A DNA stretch of 64,000 nucleotides from JAVBJV01 sp031546815 (GTDB taxonomy: Bacteria > Pseudomonadota > Alphaproteobacteria > Acetobacterales > Acetobacteraceae), in assembly GCA_031546815.1 (NCBI GenBank), contig JAVBJV010000013.1, forward strand, positions 1-64,000, given 5' to 3'. Below, piece by piece: positions 62,699 through 64,000 of the stretch (the first letter of the stretch is position 1; the number at the start of each line of letters is the position of its first letter). The notes below the pieces were generated by a model. That model ran no database searches, had not been told where the DNA came from, and saw only the letters and a list, made by a program, of their open reading frames with translations. The translations under genes and the position numbers were made by a program.

Positions 62699-63439
62699 GC
62701 GGCGTGCCTGAATGGCGGCGGTGAACGCCATGAAAATGGCGTGGCTCGCCGCATCGTGTTCGAAGTCGTATTCGGGGTGCCACTGCACACCCACCGCAAA
62801 ACCCGGCGCATCGGCAACGCGCACAGCTTCGATCGTGCCGTCGGGCGCGTGTGCTTCGGCGACCAGTCGTGGGGCCAGACGGTCGACGCCCTGATTGTGC
62901 AGCGAATTGACGGGGATGTTTGTCGCACCCACCGTCTGCGCCAGCCACGATCCGGGAATGATGCTGACCTGATGCGCCTTGCCCTGCCGCACCCGCGTAA
63001 AGGGCTGCATCGGGGTGGAGTGATCCAGCCGGTCGGGCAGATCCTGAATCCGCTGCGTGAGGCTGCCGCCCAGCGCCACGTTCAGTTCCTGCATCCCGCG
63101 ACAGATGGCCAGCAACGGTGTGCCCGCCGCGATGGCGGCGCGGATCAACCGCAGCGTGGTGGCATCGCGTGCATGGTCTTCGGGGGTGGTCTCCGGGTGC
63201 GGCGTGCCCAGATAGTGCCGGGGTTCCACGTTCGAGGGACTGCCGGTCAGGATGATGGCATCCATCAGCCCGACAATGGCATCGACGTCGCAGGTATCCC
63301 CATTGGCGGGGATCAGCAGCGGCAGCCCGCCGATCACCAGATCCACGACACGGACATAGTTATCGGACGCGGTATGCCGCGTTGCGCCGAATGTGCCCCA
63401 TTTGATGGTGCAGCAGGAAATTCCGACCAGTGGCTTCAT
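62678..63439 (-). CDS. Gamma-glutamyl-GABA hydrolase family protein (peptidase C26, PuuD-like)
   Basis: A 253-residue class I glutamine-amidotransferase-type hydrolase. The nucleophile is Cys113 in AICRGMQELN, and the catalytic His-Glu pair is in VGVQWHPEYD. SSIRT-like SSPSNVEP loops (LTGSPSNVEPRHY) match the PuuD family, which removes gamma-glutamyl groups from gamma-glutamyl-GABA in putrescine breakdown. No other putrescine genes are nearby. Start ATG 63439. Confidence 0.9.
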   Translation of the reverse strand: MKPLVGISCCTIKWGTFGATRHTASDNYVRVVDLVIGGLPLLIPANGDTCDVDAIVGLMDAIILTGSPSNVEPRHYLGTPHPETTPEDHARDATTLRLIRAAIAAGTPLLAICRGMQELNVALGGSLTQRIQDLPDRLDHSTPMQPFTRVRQGKAHQVSIIPGSWLAQTVGATNIPVNSLHNQGVDRLAPRLVAEAHAPDGTIEAVRVADAPGFAVGVQWHPEYDFEHDAASHAIFMAFTAAIQARRSGRRAA

Positions 63440-63474
63440 AAATATGATTCTGCCCGTCTACGCGAAGAGCGCAA

Positions 63475-63505
63475 GAAAAATCCCCGCATCGGAGGGATGC
63501 AGGGA
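63475..63505 (-). terminator. Intrinsic terminator after the right-edge gene
   Basis: Stem of nine base pairs with one mismatch (63482-63490, 63496-63504), followed on the minus strand by a T-run. It lies seven bases past the stop of the 63512 gene. Confidence 0.88.
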
Positions 63506-63511
63506 TCGGGA

Positions 63512-64000
63512 TCAGCGGGTGGAGATGACAAGCACATTGTGTTCGATGGGAGTGCCGGTGTCTTTATTCACGATCAGTATGTCGGTGAGAGATTCCACAG
63601 GCATACCGGTTTCGATATCGATGGCGTTCTGCGTTTTTACCGTGACGATCCTGTCGGTCAGATTGCTCTGATAAGGGCTGGACTGCGTGACCAACACGGG
63701 TCGGCCCCGAACGATACTGCGACCGATGACACGACGATTGGGCGGTAATACCTGGTCCTGCGCGACGGTCTGGCGCAGCAGGGACTGGCCGACGATGCTG
63801 TCTTCAAGCCGTCTGTGCGCAGGTTCGAGATCCATACCGGGACCCGTTGCGCTGAAATTGCTGGCCGCGCCCGTGGCGCTGCGTGTGTAGTTTATGGTGA
63901 TGCGGCCCTGCATGGTGATGCGCACAGCACCGGAATTTCCCTCGGGCGAGATTGTTACCTCGGTGCATTCAGGTGTGGGTGTGCCCGTGGAAGGCTGCCC
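63512..64000 (-). CDS. Hypothetical protein, 5' part outside window
   Basis: The frame is open from the right edge to a stop at 63512, giving 162 visible residues. The visible part has Ser/Thr-rich strands, an RSATGAASNFSATG stretch and valine-rich strands (IVTVKTQNAID). It could be the C-terminal part of a larger secreted or surface protein. I recognise no family. A GTG within the frame (63925) could be a start, but the upstream codons remain open and look coding, so the gene probably extends beyond the window. Confidence 0.55.
   Translation of the reverse strand, partial: GQPSTGTPTPECTEVTISPEGNSGAVRITMQGRITINYTRSATGAASNFSATGPGMDLEPAHRRLEDSIVGQSLLRQTVAQDQVLPPNRRVIGRSIVRGRPVLVTQSSPYQSNLTDRIVTVKTQNAIDIETGMPVESLTDILIVNKDTGTPIEHNVLVISTR

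Overview
The window is GC-rich and densely coded. It reads as a chromosomal segment of an alphaproteobacterium, most likely from the Rhodospirillales/Acetobacterales side, although the order is an inference. The markers are a hemE / origin-like spacer / kinase-pyrophosphorylase junction of the Caulobacter-Rickettsia type, a Suv3-like helicase followed by an S4 protein, an FdxA ferredoxin and a CarD regulator, an IalB-like protein, DUF1489 and DUF4153 proteins, and HemJ as the protoporphyrinogen oxidase. I see no rRNA or tRNA genes, insertion sequences, prophage genes or CRISPR array.

Layout. 1-6.9 kb: a LOG-family protein cut by the window edge, a DUF4153 membrane protein, an M20-type amidohydrolase, a periplasmic peptide-type binding protein and an MFS exporter. 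6.9-14.5 kb: Suv3-like helicase, S4 protein, FdxA, and CarD with a long Lys/Ala/Pro tail, followed by a phosphoesterase-fold protein that has lost its metal ligands, a YbaK deacylase, HemW and a small membrane protein. 14.4-17.2 kb (minus strand): a tightly overlapping set of IalB-like protein, AmpG-type permease, L,D-transpeptidase and DUF486 protein, which suggests envelope/peptidoglycan work. 17.2-22.1 kb: an M19 dipeptidase, an iron-permease-like protein, and a complete TRAP transporter whose binding protein resembles the 2-oxoacid receptor TakP.

22.3-29.4 kb: six translationally coupled genes, hyfB-C-E-F-G-I. They encode the membrane arm plus two catalytic-type subunits of a complex I/hydrogenase-4-like machine. 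All four nickel-binding cysteines of the large subunit are replaced, while the iron-sulfur cysteines of the small subunit are kept. This points to an energy-converting-hydrogenase-related (Ehr) complex and not to a hydrogenase.

29.4-45.7 kb: a His-rich exported mini-protein, DUF1489, two tandem Kef/YbaL-type antiporters, a real metallophosphoesterase, an EamA transporter, aspartate-semialdehyde dehydrogenase, a Tat-exported glutaminase, a GNAT enzyme, modABC, cysteine synthase and two tandem peptide-type binding proteins without permeases. 45.8-49.2 kb: a large autotransporter.

49.4-55.8 kb: rho and the minus-strand heme operon hemE-hemH-HAD-hemJ. Next comes a 332-bp AT-rich spacer with five DnaA-box-like sequences, two of them perfect; this is very probably oriC. 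On its other side, reading away from it, are the PEP synthase/PPDK regulatory protein and Maf. 55.8-64 kb: a VOC protein, a lipoprotein, a second L,D-transpeptidase, RibA with a degenerate DHBP-synthase-like half, an OmpR-type regulator lacking the phospho-acceptor aspartate, exonuclease III, an FAH-family hydrolase, an AGE-family epimerase, a class-I amidotransferase-type hydrolase and an unidentified protein cut by the right edge.

Most start sites were set by ribosome-binding-site and overlap reasoning. Functions rest on motif recognition by eye, with no database search.
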